64,000 nucleotides of DNA from positions 1-64,000 of the forward strand of contig DYFV01000024.1 in the NCBI GenBank assembly GCA_020725025.1. Direction: 5' to 3'. Shown one piece after another: positions 9,430-19,368 of this stretch. Each line of letters opens with the position of its first letter. Position 1 is the stretch's first letter. Below the pieces are notes generated by a model that saw only the letters and a list, made by a program, of their open reading frames with translations, ran no database searches and was not told where the DNA came from. This DNA comes from Azoarcus sp. (GTDB lineage Bacteria > Pseudomonadota > Gammaproteobacteria > Burkholderiales > Rhodocyclaceae). A program made the position numbers and the translations under genes.

Positions 9430-9577
9430 TCGTTGTCAGGAGCTTTCGGTTTGCAGGGCTCGAACGGGGTTTCCCGTCTTCGTCGCCAGGACTGGCGCTG
9501 CAGGTTCGGTTGGCCGCGGTCCGCAGCTTAAACAGGTCGCGTTGCCGGCGCCTTGTCACATGGTGAATTCGTGTCGC

Positions 9578-10015
9578 TCAGCGAATGCGCGTGGCCCATG
9601 CCGCCACGCCCTCGCCGATGTAATCGTAGGCGGCCGCAAAGGCCGCGTCGTCCTTGCGGTACGGATCGGGTACTTCCCGTTCGCCCTGCCACTTGCCGAG
9701 CAGGAACACCTTTCCGCGCGCCTCGGGTGCCATGCGCTGGATGTGCTCGATGTGCGGCCGCTCCATCACGAGTACCAGGTCGGCCTCGCGCAACATCTCG
9801 CGGGTGAGTTGCCGGGCACGATGCTCGTGCGGCTGGTGCCCGCGGGCACGGAGGATCTCCTCCGCCTGTGGGTCGATCGGCTTGTCGACCAGCGCACCGA
9901 TACCGGCAGACGAAACGACGACGCCTCGATCGGAGAGTGCTTCGCGGAGGAGATTCTCGGCGGTCGGGCTACGGCAGATGTTGCCGATGCAGACGACGAG
10001 GATGTTCTTGAACAC
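9578..10015 (-). CDS. wzb: Low-molecular-weight protein tyrosine phosphatase (Wzb/Etp), GTG start
   Basis: FKNILVVCIGNICRSPTAENLLRE (CX5R loop) and VPDPYRKDDAAF. Confidence 0.95.
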   Translation of the reverse strand: MFKNILVVCIGNICRSPTAENLLREALSDRGVVVSSAGIGALVDKPIDPQAEEILRARGHQPHEHRARQLTREMLREADLVLVMERPHIEHIQRMAPEARGKVFLLGKWQGEREVPDPYRKDDAAFAAAYDYIGEGVAAWATRIR

Positions 10016-10395
10016 TTGCGCTTCTTGCTCTTGCTGATGCGCCCGCCCGTGCCGTACGAAGCACAAACGATGATGGCCGCCCCCTCGCATCCATCATCAA
10101 ACGAACGAAAGTCAAAAATCCGGTGGAGGGTATCCGAATCACTACAGCTAAACAAGTACGAAAATTACAAACGGCATGTACGGAGCCGCTAAACGGGGTA
10201 GAAGGCCCTGAGGGGGCGGTGCAGCCTGACCGCGCCGTCCTTGCGGTGAGCGTGACCGGCGCGATCGTCCGCACGCATGGCCTTTCGTGGCTGCCAGTGA
10301 TCGGGCGCGGCGATGTCCCGGGCTTGCGCCGGAGCCGCTGCAGAGCAGGTGGGTAGAATAGGGGGGCGTCATGACATGGGCTGCGTGAGAGGGGG

Positions 10396-11178
10396 ATGCG
10401 TGCGATGAGCGGCGTAGCGTGCAGTGACTTGCTGCAGCGGTTGGTGCCCATCGTGCGGGCCGCCGGTGACGTGGTGATGGCCGTATATCGTTCCGGCTTC
10501 TCCGTGCGCGGAAAGGACGATGCGTCGCCGGTGACGGAGGCCGACGAGAAGGCGGAGGAGCTCATCCTGCACGGGCTTTGCGCTCTTGCGCCCGATATTC
10601 CCGTCGTGGCGGAGGAGGCTGTCGCGGCCGGCAGAATACCCGACGTCGCCGACCGTTTCTGGCTGGTCGATCCGCTGGATGGAACGAAGGAGTTCATCAG
10701 CCGCAATGGCGAGTTCACGGTGAACGTGGCGCTGGTCGAACATGGCGTGCCCGTTCTGGGCGTCGTGCTGGCGCCTGCGCTGGGGCGGTTGTTCGGTGGC
10801 CTCACGGGGAAAGGAGCGTTCGTCGAGGACTCGAACGGACGGCGTCCCGTTCGTTGCCGCATGCCACCGCCGGAGGGATTGACCGTCGTGGCGAGCCGCT
10901 CCCATGGCGATGCAGTCGCGCTCGAGGCGTTTCTTGCAGGGCGCAAGGTGGCGAAGCTCGCGCGCGCCGGCTCGTCGCTGAAACTGTGCCTGATCGCCGC
11001 GGGCGAGGCCGACCTCTACCCGCGGCTCGGACGGACGATGGAGTGGGATATCGCGGCCGGCCATGCGGTGCTGGCTGCGGCCGGCGGGCGGGTCACGACC
11101 TTGGACGGTGAGGCGCTTACCTACGGCAAGCCGGACTTCGCGAATCCGCACTTCGTCGCGTGGGGCCTCGGGCACTGA
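10396..11178 (+). CDS. cysQ: 3'(2'),5'-bisphosphate nucleotidase
   Basis: SPVTEADEKAEE, FWLVDPLDGTKEFISRNGEFTVN, WDIAAGHAVL. Confidence 0.94.
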   Translation: MRAMSGVACSDLLQRLVPIVRAAGDVVMAVYRSGFSVRGKDDASPVTEADEKAEELILHGLCALAPDIPVVAEEAVAAGRIPDVADRFWLVDPLDGTKEFISRNGEFTVNVALVEHGVPVLGVVLAPALGRLFGGLTGKGAFVEDSNGRRPVRCRMPPPEGLTVVASRSHGDAVALEAFLAGRKVAKLARAGSSLKLCLIAAGEADLYPRLGRTMEWDIAAGHAVLAAAGGRVTTLDGEALTYGKPDFANPHFVAWGLGH

Positions 11179-11190
11179 CGGCCGGAGTGG

Positions 11191-11400
11191 ATGGGGCACA
11201 TCGGCTTCTCAGATCTGAAGATCAAGCTGATCGGCTCCATCGTGGCGATCTCGGGGATCGAGCTGCTGAAGGCCTTCATGAACGTGGGCAACCTTGACGA
11301 CCGCCACGTGGCCTGGATGGTCGGCATCCACCTCACCTTCGTCCTGTCGGGCGTGCTCTACGCCGTGATGGACCGGGTGCATCACAGCAACGGTCATTGA
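11191..11400 (+). pseudogene. C-terminal fragment of a UPF0114/YqhA-family membrane protein
   Basis: MGHIGFSDLKIKLIGSIVAISGIELLKAFMNVGNLDDRHVAWMVGIHLTFVLSGVLYAVMDR aligns to the C-terminal third of YqhA; the N-terminal ~100 residues are absent and the upstream in-frame codon is the cysQ stop. Confidence 0.75.
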
Positions 11401-11770
11401 TTCGCCCCGACACCGGGCGGACTCGGTGGAGGGAAGGCCGGGGGCGGAGGAGCGGCGCGATTCCCGCCGCCCGGCCGCGGGCTCCGGGAATGCGGGTGGC
11501 GAGGTTCCGTCCGGCGATTCTGTCGTGCCGCAACGACGCTCGGTGGCGAAGCGCCGCCCAATGGCTTGTTCCGCCCGGGCTCGACGTGTCGGCACACGGA
11601 GACATCCGCCTGTTTTCGGGCGGCCTCGCCGGGCAGGGCGTCCTGGTGGTGGAGTGGTCGCCGCGCTTGGGCACAAAGACCAAATAAAACAGCAGGTTGC
11701 GTGTCGGTTCGGCGAGTCGGTCGCGGCGCGGTTCTGCCATGGCGTGAAAGAGCTAGCCGTTATCCGTCGC

Positions 11771-11790
11771 GGCTCGCACCGGTGCGAGCC
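11771..11790. repeat. 20-bp perfect palindrome ggctcgcaccggtgcgagcc with outer tatccgt/acggata arms
   Basis: Self-complementary; flanking tatccgt (11761-11767) and acggata (11815-11821). Confidence 0.6.
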
Positions 11791-11993
11791 TGCCTCCGGC
11801 CGGCGCCGACTCGCACGGATAAAATCTCTTGAATTCAGTCTATTAGCTGTGTTCCGCGGCTGCCTCGGGAGTCGTTTCGTCATCCTTCCGGCAATCGGGC
11901 CCGCATCTTGCGAGATGGCCCGTGCGTCATGAACGGTCCTCGTCCCTCCGGGCGAGGCGATGCAACCTGAGCCGCAAGGCAGGAGGATGACAA

Positions 11994-12593
11994 ATGACCA
12001 CTATCTTTCGTAAATCGTTGATCGCTGGCGCCATTGCCGCTTTGATCAGCTCCCCGGGCTGGGCCGCCGGGACGAGCGCCGAGGCGGGTGCGCAAGGCGG
12101 CGCCAGCCCGGCCGCCGAAACCCAGGCGGGCACCCCGGCCGCGACCAACAGCCTCTACTCCATGACTCCCCAGCAACTGCGCCGGATGGACGTGGTAGGG
12201 GCGGCCGGCGAGGAGATCGGCGACGTGAAGCAGGTCGTACGCGGTCGCGACGAGGAGAAGATCCACGTCGTGATCAACGCGGGCGGTTTCCTGGGCGTGG
12301 GTGGCAAGGAGATCGCGGTGCCGCTGGAGGACCTTACCCTGGTCGAAGACAAGCTTCGCCTGAACGCGACCAAGGAGGAGCTGCAGGCGCGTCCGGAGTA
12401 TGTGGAAGAGCAGTATGTGGAGCTGCAGCCTTCGGACCAGCCGATCAGCGACTTCGCGGCCTTCGAGCCGACACCTGGGCAGGAAGGCCAGCAGCAGCCG
12501 CAGACGAGCCCGATGCCGGGTGAGCAAGGCGGCGCGACCACACCGGGCGTCCAAAGCGCGCCGATGGAGTCTCCCACTCAGGAGCAGCGTTGA
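11994..12593 (+). CDS. PRC-barrel domain exported protein
   Basis: Signal peptide; MDVVGAAGEEIGDVKQVVRGRDEEKIHVVINAGGFLGVGGKEIAVPLEDL. Confidence 0.85.
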   Translation: MTTIFRKSLIAGAIAALISSPGWAAGTSAEAGAQGGASPAAETQAGTPAATNSLYSMTPQQLRRMDVVGAAGEEIGDVKQVVRGRDEEKIHVVINAGGFLGVGGKEIAVPLEDLTLVEDKLRLNATKEELQARPEYVEEQYVELQPSDQPISDFAAFEPTPGQEGQQQPQTSPMPGEQGGATTPGVQSAPMESPTQEQR

Positions 12594-12691
12594 GCGATGC
12601 CGCTACCTGCCGGCGTGACCGCCGTGCGCTGAGCGCCGGGCGCTGATGCGTCGGGACTGCGACACGGCCCAGGGCCGGCAGACGGTGCGGC

Positions 12692-12726
12692 GGCCGGCGC
12701 GTCTTCGGGCGCGCCGGCCCTTATTT
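12692..12726 (+). terminator. Rho-independent terminator after the PRC-barrel gene
   Basis: ggccggcgcg-tcttcggg-cgcgccggcc followed by cttattt. Confidence 0.8.
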
Positions 12727-13233
12727 GTCGAGCGCGGCGACGTCGGCCTCTGTGACCGGGGCGGCCTGCCCGCAGTTGCTCAGCTGCAGGCGCGGCGGCT
12801 CGACCGAGAAGATGAAGGGCGCGGTGCGCTGCAGGGCGTTGAGGCCGAGAATGGGCCGCGTCTTGCCCGGGAACACGGCGACTTCGACGTCGTTGAGCCA
12901 GCAGTTGGCGCCGATGCTGATCGCCTCCACCATGTAAACGGGCACGTCGATCTCGCTGCCGTTGGCAAGGCGGCCGCGCAGCTGCCGCAGATAGCGCACG
13001 TCGCTGTTTCCCTGGAGGCGGGCGAGGATTTCCTCGTTGATCGTCGTATAGCCCGATCCCGTGTCGACCATGAGCTCGACCGGGCCGAGGCCCGCGATCC
13101 GGCTCTCGACGACGAAGGTCGCGGCGCCCTTGCCGCGCATATCTACCATGGTGGCGAAGTCGGCGGCCGCGACGGCCGAGCCGGCGGCGGCGCCGGCCAG
13201 AAGCCCTGCAAGCAGGCTCATCAGTTTCCGCAT
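12721..13233 (-). CDS. Retropepsin-like (clan AA) aspartic protease, exported
   Basis: PVELMVDTGSGYTTI active-site motif, …RPILGLNAL…, signal peptide. Confidence 0.8.
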   Translation of the reverse strand: MRKLMSLLAGLLAGAAAGSAVAAADFATMVDMRGKGAATFVVESRIAGLGPVELMVDTGSGYTTINEEILARLQGNSDVRYLRQLRGRLANGSEIDVPVYMVEAISIGANCWLNDVEVAVFPGKTRPILGLNALQRTAPFIFSVEPPRLQLSNCGQAAPVTEADVAALDK

Positions 13234-13568
13234 GAGTCGATTCCTTCCGCTAAAAATGCGCGCAGGAGTCCGCGGTCGCCGCTGGCTGCGGGGATCTATA
13301 CCCTGGGCCCGAACCGTCTCCTCCGTACTCGCCGCGCGGGCGGACGAGCGGAAAAAACCGTTTGAACTCAACGGAAAAGGACACGAACTCCGATTGGTCT
13401 GGAACGAGTATCGCGGACTTTGTGCGGTGCAATCAAGGCTCGATTCGGCTGGGGCCGACGAACGGCGGGCCGCTGCGCGCGGTGTCCGCACATTCGCGAA
13501 CTGCACGTCATTCAGGGGTGTTGCCCCTATCGCACCGCGGGGCGGGGCGATGCGCCGAGCTTGGAGTT

Positions 13569-14378
13569 TCAGGCTTTCGACGAAGCGAGTGAGACGTCAT
13601 TCGGCGTGATGCCGGACGAATCGGCGGAATTTTCCCGAACGGTCAGCCAGTCGCGAACCCGGCACGCGACCCAGCGCGGATCGTCGAGCGGCAGGTCGTG
13701 ACCTGCCAGGGGATGCTCGACGAGCCGGCACCCCCAGGGCGCGGCGATGTCGTGGCTCGCCCGGGGCGAGACGAGCGCATCGCGCGCGCCGCACAGCAGG
13801 AGCAGGGGCACGCCCGGGGCGGTTTCCGGCGCCCGGAAGCGGCTTGCCGCGGCCAGCTGGCGGAAGGCGTTGGCGGCCGAGACCGGATGCTCGGCGCGAT
13901 AACGTACCCAGTCCGGCACGACGCCCTCGTCCGCCATCCGGCTGGTGAGCCGGAAGACGGTGCGCTCGGCGCGCAGGCCGTCACTTCCCGCCAGGATGAC
14001 GCGAAGCAGCGCCGGGTAGCTCGCCGGGCGCAAGCGGCGGTAGAACGGGCTGAAGGGGCGCAGGCTGGTGTTGATCAGGACGCAGGCGCCGATCTCCCGG
14101 GGATGTGCCGCGGCCCAGGCCACGGCCGTCATGGCGCCGAGCGACAGTCCCAGGAGGTAGTAGGGCGGCGTCGCGCCCCGGCGCAGGACCTCGCCGCGCA
14201 CATGGGCGGCGAGCGCCTCGACCGTCGGGGGACTGGTCGCGCCGTTCAGGCGCCCGTTTCCGGGGAGGTCCAGGGCGAGGATGCGCGCGTCGGGCATCGC
14301 GTCCCGGAAGACCTCGGGGAAAGCGCCCCAGTGGCGGGCTTCGCGGGTGAGTCCGCGCAGGAAGACCCAGGTCCTCAT
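13569..14378 (-). CDS. Alpha/beta-fold hydrolase
   Basis: ALDLPGNGR, nucleophile elbow LGLSLGAM, LLLCGARDALVSP, HPLAGHDLPLDDP. Confidence 0.88.
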   Translation of the reverse strand: MRTWVFLRGLTREARHWGAFPEVFRDAMPDARILALDLPGNGRLNGATSPPTVEALAAHVRGEVLRRGATPPYYLLGLSLGAMTAVAWAAAHPREIGACVLINTSLRPFSPFYRRLRPASYPALLRVILAGSDGLRAERTVFRLTSRMADEGVVPDWVRYRAEHPVSAANAFRQLAAASRFRAPETAPGVPLLLLCGARDALVSPRASHDIAAPWGCRLVEHPLAGHDLPLDDPRWVACRVRDWLTVRENSADSSGITPNDVSLASSKA

Positions 14379-15400
14379 GGGAGCAGCCGCGGATACCAGC
14401 GGGCGAGGGCCTGCTCCCGGTGCCGCGCGCGGATCGAGCCGTCGGGCAGCCAGCGGAGGTAGCTGCAGGCCGAGCGTGCCAGGAAGTCGAGCAGGAAGAG
14501 GTGGCGCCGCAGCACCCGCGCCTGGCGATGTGCGATCAGCGGATTGAACATGCCCTCCCGGGAGAACAACTGGCGCGGATTCTTCTTCACCCAGAGCCAG
14601 GAGCCCATCTCCAGGGTGAGCGGGAGGAAGGCGCGCTGCGGATCGCCGCCGCCGCGCAGGTACAAGTAGTCCCACAGATCGCCGTGGGCGAGGTACTGGC
14701 GGCTCTGGGGCTCGATCACGTAGCGGTGGTTGCAGTAGCTTTCGTCGAGGATGACCTTGAGCGCGTGGACGTCGGCAAGGTGCGCGATCGGAAGCGCCGA
14801 GTGCGCATAGGGAAACCAGATCCGGTCGCACAGCCCGAAGCCGGAGTGGCAGTCCAGGGCGATGCTGAACGGGCGCGTCAGCAGCTCCTCTTCGACCACC
14901 CGGCACAAGGCGGCGCTTTCGGCCTCCATCGGTGCGCCGGGAAGTCCGCGGTACCAGGGCAGGGCGGCGCTGATCCGCTGGCCGCCCACAAGGAAGGCCA
15001 CCGGCTCGCGGGCCTCCAGCGGGGCGTTGCGCATGAGATCCACACCGTTCGGATTCGCCCGGGTGCCGCGCCACATGCCGCCCGGGTTGACCAGCGGCAC
15101 GAAGACCATGCGCAGGGTCTCGAGCATGCGGTGGAGGGAGGCGTCCCAGCGCAGGCGCATCAGCACGCTGCGCAGATAGGCGATCACGACCGCGCTGCCG
15201 ATGCGCTCGAGCCCGTGCACGCCGCCGAAGAAGCCCACCGAGGGGGCGTCGCGGTCGGTGCTGCCCAGACTCACCGCGAGGATGGGAAAGGCGCGTTCGT
15301 CCGACGTGACGCGGCCCACCACGCGCGCCTGCACATCGTCGCCGGCCATGTCGACCAGGCGTTCGAGTTCGTCGAGCTCGCTCAATGTGCCGCCGCCCAT
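14375..15400 (-). CDS. M14-family zinc carboxypeptidase-like protein
   Basis: GGVHGLERIGSAVV (HxxE), VPLVNPGGM, DCHSGFG; overlaps the downstream hydrolase by 4 bp. Confidence 0.75.
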   Translation of the reverse strand: MGGGTLSELDELERLVDMAGDDVQARVVGRVTSDERAFPILAVSLGSTDRDAPSVGFFGGVHGLERIGSAVVIAYLRSVLMRLRWDASLHRMLETLRMVFVPLVNPGGMWRGTRANPNGVDLMRNAPLEAREPVAFLVGGQRISAALPWYRGLPGAPMEAESAALCRVVEEELLTRPFSIALDCHSGFGLCDRIWFPYAHSALPIAHLADVHALKVILDESYCNHRYVIEPQSRQYLAHGDLWDYLYLRGGGDPQRAFLPLTLEMGSWLWVKKNPRQLFSREGMFNPLIAHRQARVLRRHLFLLDFLARSACSYLRWLPDGSIRARHREQALARWYPRLLP

Positions 15401-15487
15401 TGTTCCCCCCGCCGATCACACGTCGCCCGTCGCGTGCGGATGGCATGCGACGGGATCCCGGGCGGCCTCGAAGGCTCCACCGCCCTT

Positions 15488-15519
15488 CCCGGATTCCGCT
15501 GGGGCTCCATCCGGGGTAC
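15488..15519 (-). repeat. REP-like element copy 2
   Basis: cccggattccgctggggctccatccggggtac. Confidence 0.75.
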
Positions 15520-15600
15520 GAACACCGCCGGCGCCCCCTTAGGGTCGTCTGTGAACAGGAAAGCCGAGCGGTGGGTGCTGCGCAAGTGCGCCGCGAAAAA

Positions 15601-16437
15601 TCAGCGCTCCGGCCGTTCCACCACCGCCACGATCACGGTGACCCGCTCCTCGCGCAGGTTGTGCAGCAGGTTCTCGAACTTCGCCGGTGCGCTGGGACCC
15701 ATCAGGAGGTGCAGCCCGAGCGGTGGCCTGCCCTTGGTGCGAAAGCGCTCGAGCAGCACCTCGAACCAGTCAGCGGTGCGCGCCGTCGTGTCCTCCCACA
15801 TCCGCACGCGCAGTCCCATGCGCTCGAGCAGGGCCCGCACCTCGTCGGCGGCCGCGAGGTGGCTGATGTCCGGCGCCTCGGCCCAGGGCACCGGGAAGCG
15901 CGGCTCGCCGCCCGGTCCGCTGAAGACGTCGTGGAAGGCCACCCGGCCCCCAGGGGTGACCACCCGGGCCAACTCGCGGAAGAACCCCTCCTTGTCGGGG
16001 ATGTTCATCTGCGCGTGCTCGGTCCACGCCACGTCGAAGGTTTCGTCGGGGAAGGGGAGCTCGAGCGCGTTGGCCTGGCGGAACTCGGCCTGCCCGGCGA
16101 GGCCCACCATGGCGGCCAGCGCCTGCGCCGTCTCGATGTACTCCTGCGTGAGGTCCACCCCGGTGACCCGGCAGCCGTACTTCTCGGCCAGATAACGCGC
16201 GGACCCGCCCAGGCCGCAGCCGACGTCGAGCACCGTCAGGCCGGGCGTGAGCCCCGCGCAGGCGGCCAGCTCGGCGGTCGCCTCGCGGCCACGGACGTGG
16301 AATTCGTCCACCGGGGCGAGGTCGGCCAGGGTGAGTCGTGAGGGGTCCTTCCCCGTCGCACGCAGGGCCTCCACGATGGCGGACAGCAGGCCGCCGCAGG
16401 CGTAGTGGCGTTCGACTGGGTCGTGGGAGGTGCTCAT
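15601..16437 (-). CDS. Class I SAM-dependent methyltransferase
   Basis: LTVLDVGCGLGGSARYLAEKYGCRVTGVDLTQEYI motif I. Confidence 0.88.
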   Translation of the reverse strand: MSTSHDPVERHYACGGLLSAIVEALRATGKDPSRLTLADLAPVDEFHVRGREATAELAACAGLTPGLTVLDVGCGLGGSARYLAEKYGCRVTGVDLTQEYIETAQALAAMVGLAGQAEFRQANALELPFPDETFDVAWTEHAQMNIPDKEGFFRELARVVTPGGRVAFHDVFSGPGGEPRFPVPWAEAPDISHLAAADEVRALLERMGLRVRMWEDTTARTADWFEVLLERFRTKGRPPLGLHLLMGPSAPAKFENLLHNLREERVTVIVAVVERPER

Positions 16438-16570
16438 CGGGGATCTCCATCGCAAGGCCTGGAATCGTGTATTAGGCCTCGCGGTGGAGGGGAAGGCAAC
16501 CCATTCGGGGTTGTTCCGAAGCGGGCGAAAACCGCGAATTGCGGATCCGGCTCGCCGCGCGGCGCCCGGC

Positions 16571-18022
16571 TCAGAGCCCGCCCTGGCACAGGTACTTGAT
16601 CTCCAGGTACTCCTCGATCCCGTATCTCGAGCCCTCCCGGCCGATGCCCGACTGCTTGACGCCGCCGAAGGGTGCCACCTCGTTGGAGATGAGGCCGGTG
16701 TTGATTCCCACGATGCCGTATTCGAGCGCCTCGCCCACACGCACGCAGCGGGCCGCGTCGCGCGAGTAGAAGTAGGCGGCGAGCCCGAACTCGGTGTCGT
16801 TGGCGAGGTGGATGGCCTCGCGCTCGGTGTCGAAACGGAAGAGGGGGGCGAAGGGACCGAAGGTCTCCTCCTGCGCGCACAGCATCTCGGGTGTGGCGTC
16901 GGCGAGCACGGTGGGCTCGAAGAAGTTGCCGCCCAGGGCGTGGCGCTTGCCGCCGGCGAGGAGCCGCCCGCCCTTGGCTAGCGCGTCGGACACGTGCCGC
17001 TCCACCTTGGCCACGGCCTTGTCGTCGATGAGCGGGCCCTGCACCACGCCGGACTCCAGCCCGTTGCCCACCCGCAGCGCCGCCGCGCGGGCGGCGAGCT
17101 TCTCGCCGAAGGCCTCGTACACACCCGCCTGCACCAGGATGCGGTTGGCGCACACGCAGGTCTGGCCGGTGTTGCGATAGCGCGAGGTGAGCGCACCCTC
17201 GACCGCGGCATCGAGGTCCGCGTCGTCGAAGACGATGAAGGGGGCGTTGCCGCCGAGCTCGAGGGAGAGCTTCTTGATCGTCGGTGCACAGGCGGCCATC
17301 AGCTGGCGGCCGGTCTCGGTGGAGCCGGTGAAGGAGAGTTTGGCGACCTTGGGGTTGGCCGTGAGCTCGGCCCCGATCTGGGCTGCGCCGCCCGTGACCA
17401 GGTTCAGCACGCCCGCGGGCATCCCGGCGCGCAGCGCCAGGTCGGCCAGCGCCAGCGCGGTGAGCGGCGTCTGGGAGGCGGGTTTGGCCACCACCGTGCA
17501 GCCGGCCGCGAGCGCAGGTGCGGCCTTGCGGGTGAGCATCGCCGCCGGGAAGTTCCAGGGCGTGATCATCGCGCACACGCCCACCGGCTGCTTGACGACG
17601 TAGAGACGCTTGTCCGCGGTCGGCGAGGGGATGGTGTCGCCGTAGACGCGCTTCGCCTCCTCGGCGAACCACTCCACGAAGCTCGCCGCGTAGCCGATCT
17701 CGCCGCGCGCCTCGACCAGCGGCTTGCCCTGCTCGCGGGTCATGATGAGGGCGAGCTCTTCGGTGTGGACGGTGATGAGCTCGAACCAGCGCTTCAGGAT
17801 CGCCGCGCGCTCCTTGGCGGTGCGCGCGCGCCAGGCGGGCAGGGCGCGGTGCGCGGCGTCGATCGCCCGCGCGGTCTCCGCCCCGCCCATGCGCGGCACC
17901 CGGGCGAGCATCTCCCCGGTGGCCGGATCGTTCACCTCCAGGGTGGCGTTGTCGTCGGCCGCGACCCATTCCCCGTCGATCAGGCAGTGGTCGCGCAGCA
18001 GCGTCGTGTCTTGCAAGTCCAT
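16571..18022 (-). CDS. gabD: NAD(P)-dependent succinate-semialdehyde dehydrogenase
   Basis: [67 protein letters not shown]. Confidence 0.93.
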   Translation of the reverse strand: MDLQDTTLLRDHCLIDGEWVAADDNATLEVNDPATGEMLARVPRMGGAETARAIDAAHRALPAWRARTAKERAAILKRWFELITVHTEELALIMTREQGKPLVEARGEIGYAASFVEWFAEEAKRVYGDTIPSPTADKRLYVVKQPVGVCAMITPWNFPAAMLTRKAAPALAAGCTVVAKPASQTPLTALALADLALRAGMPAGVLNLVTGGAAQIGAELTANPKVAKLSFTGSTETGRQLMAACAPTIKKLSLELGGNAPFIVFDDADLDAAVEGALTSRYRNTGQTCVCANRILVQAGVYEAFGEKLAARAAALRVGNGLESGVVQGPLIDDKAVAKVERHVSDALAKGGRLLAGGKRHALGGNFFEPTVLADATPEMLCAQEETFGPFAPLFRFDTEREAIHLANDTEFGLAAYFYSRDAARCVRVGEALEYGIVGINTGLISNEVAPFGGVKQSGIGREGSRYGIEEYLEIKYLCQGGL

Positions 18023-18105
18023 GGAGAAACCTCCTGCGCATTCATGGCAGGAGTGACTTGCCGGCGGGGCGATCGTTCTCGTGCCCGGCGCAGCCGCCTG
18101 GTCGC

Positions 18106-18137
18106 GTAGCCTGGATGCAGCCCCAGCGGAATCCGGG
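18106..18137 (+). repeat. REP-like element copy 3
   Basis: gtagcctggatgcagccccagcggaatccggg. Confidence 0.75.
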
Positions 18138-18163
18138 ATCGGCCTCTCACCGGGTGCCCCAGG

Positions 18164-18652
18164 TCACGCAGCCCCCGGCCCGCGCAGCTCCCGGTAGCGC
18201 TGCTCGAGCTCGCCGCGCAGCTGGCGGCGTACCTTGGCGGCCTCGAAGCGCCGCTTCTCGTCGGGCGAGAACGGGCGCAGCGGGGGGACGGGCGCCGGCT
18301 TGTGGTGCTCGTCGACCGCCACCATGGTGAAGAAGCAGCTGTTGGCGTGGCGCACCTCCTGGGTGGTGATGTTCTCGGCGAGCACCTTGATGCCGATCTC
18401 CATGGAGGAGGTGCCGGTGTAGTTCACCGAGGCGAGGAAGGTCACCAGCTCGCCCACGTGGATCGGCTGACGGAACATCACCTGGTCCACCGAGAGGGTG
18501 ACCACGTAGCGCCCGGCGTAGCGGCTCGCGCAGGCGAAGGCGACCTGGTCGAGAAGCTTGAGGAGCGCCCCGCCGTGCACATTGCCCGAGAAGTTGGCCA
18601 TGTCGGGCGTCATGAGGACGGTCATCGTGAGCTGGTGCGCGGGCAGATCCAT
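18164..18652 (-). CDS. Acyl-CoA thioesterase (YciA-like hotdog fold)
   Basis: DMANFSGNVHGGALLKLLDQVAFACASRYAGRYVVTLSVDQVMF. Confidence 0.9.
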   Translation of the reverse strand: MDLPAHQLTMTVLMTPDMANFSGNVHGGALLKLLDQVAFACASRYAGRYVVTLSVDQVMFRQPIHVGELVTFLASVNYTGTSSMEIGIKVLAENITTQEVRHANSCFFTMVAVDEHHKPAPVPPLRPFSPDEKRRFEAAKVRRQLRGELEQRYRELRGPGAA

Positions 18653-18762
18653 GGGGGCTCCTGTGGGGGTCGATGAGGCGCCCCTCGGTGGGGCGACGCG
18701 GCTTTTCCGCGAGTGTAATCGACCGCCCCTATCGAGGAGCTTTCAACGACCCGCCCGGTCCC

Positions 18763-19287
18763 TCAGGGGAAGGAGGGAATCGTCGGCTCGGTGCCTTCGA
18801 TCTCCGCCTCCGGATGGTGGCGGCGGATCATGTCCTCGAACTCGCCCACCCGGTCCTTGGGCACATCCACCATCATCAGGATCATCCCGTCCTCGATCGC
18901 CTGCTCGAAGCGTTCCAGCCGGGAATTGGGCAGGCTCACGCCGATCATCGACGACACCCAGGCGCCGAAGCCGGCGCCGCCCAGGGCCCCGAACAGGATC
19001 GCTCCGCCCGCAACCACGGGACCGACGGGCGGAAAGGCGAGGGCGAGCAGCCCGGCGAGCGCGCCGGCGGTACCGCCCACCGCGAGCCCGCGCTCGAGGG
19101 CCGGCACGAGATCGGTGCGCTGCGCCACCCCCGCCTCGGGCAGCTCCTCCAGCGGCGTGCCGGCGCGCGCGAGGACGTGCATGTGCTCGTAGGGGACGCG
19201 CGCCAGCAGCAGCTCGTCCACGATCTTCCGCGTCGTATCGACACCGGGCAGAAGGAAGTAAAGGCGCTTCAGACCTAACATGGACAT
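18763..19287 (-). CDS. DUF1269-like membrane-associated protein
   Basis: Central glycine/alanine-rich TM pair; …MILMMVDVPKDRVGEFEDMIRRHHPEAEIEGTEP. Confidence 0.65.
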   Translation of the reverse strand: MSMLGLKRLYFLLPGVDTTRKIVDELLLARVPYEHMHVLARAGTPLEELPEAGVAQRTDLVPALERGLAVGGTAGALAGLLALAFPPVGPVVAGGAILFGALGGAGFGAWVSSMIGVSLPNSRLERFEQAIEDGMILMMVDVPKDRVGEFEDMIRRHHPEAEIEGTEPTIPSFP

Positions 19288-19368
19288 CTCCTCGTCCCCT
19301 TCATCTTGCGGGATAGCCGGGGGAGGGGGATTTGGCAAGGAGGGGGCCTCCGCGCGGACCCGAATTCC

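Noticed and set aside
11209-11883. Minus-strand ORF (224 aa) covering the gap after cysQ
   Set aside because: No recognisable domain; Arg/Pro-rich composition typical of spurious high-GC ORFs; runs antisense to the YqhA fragment.
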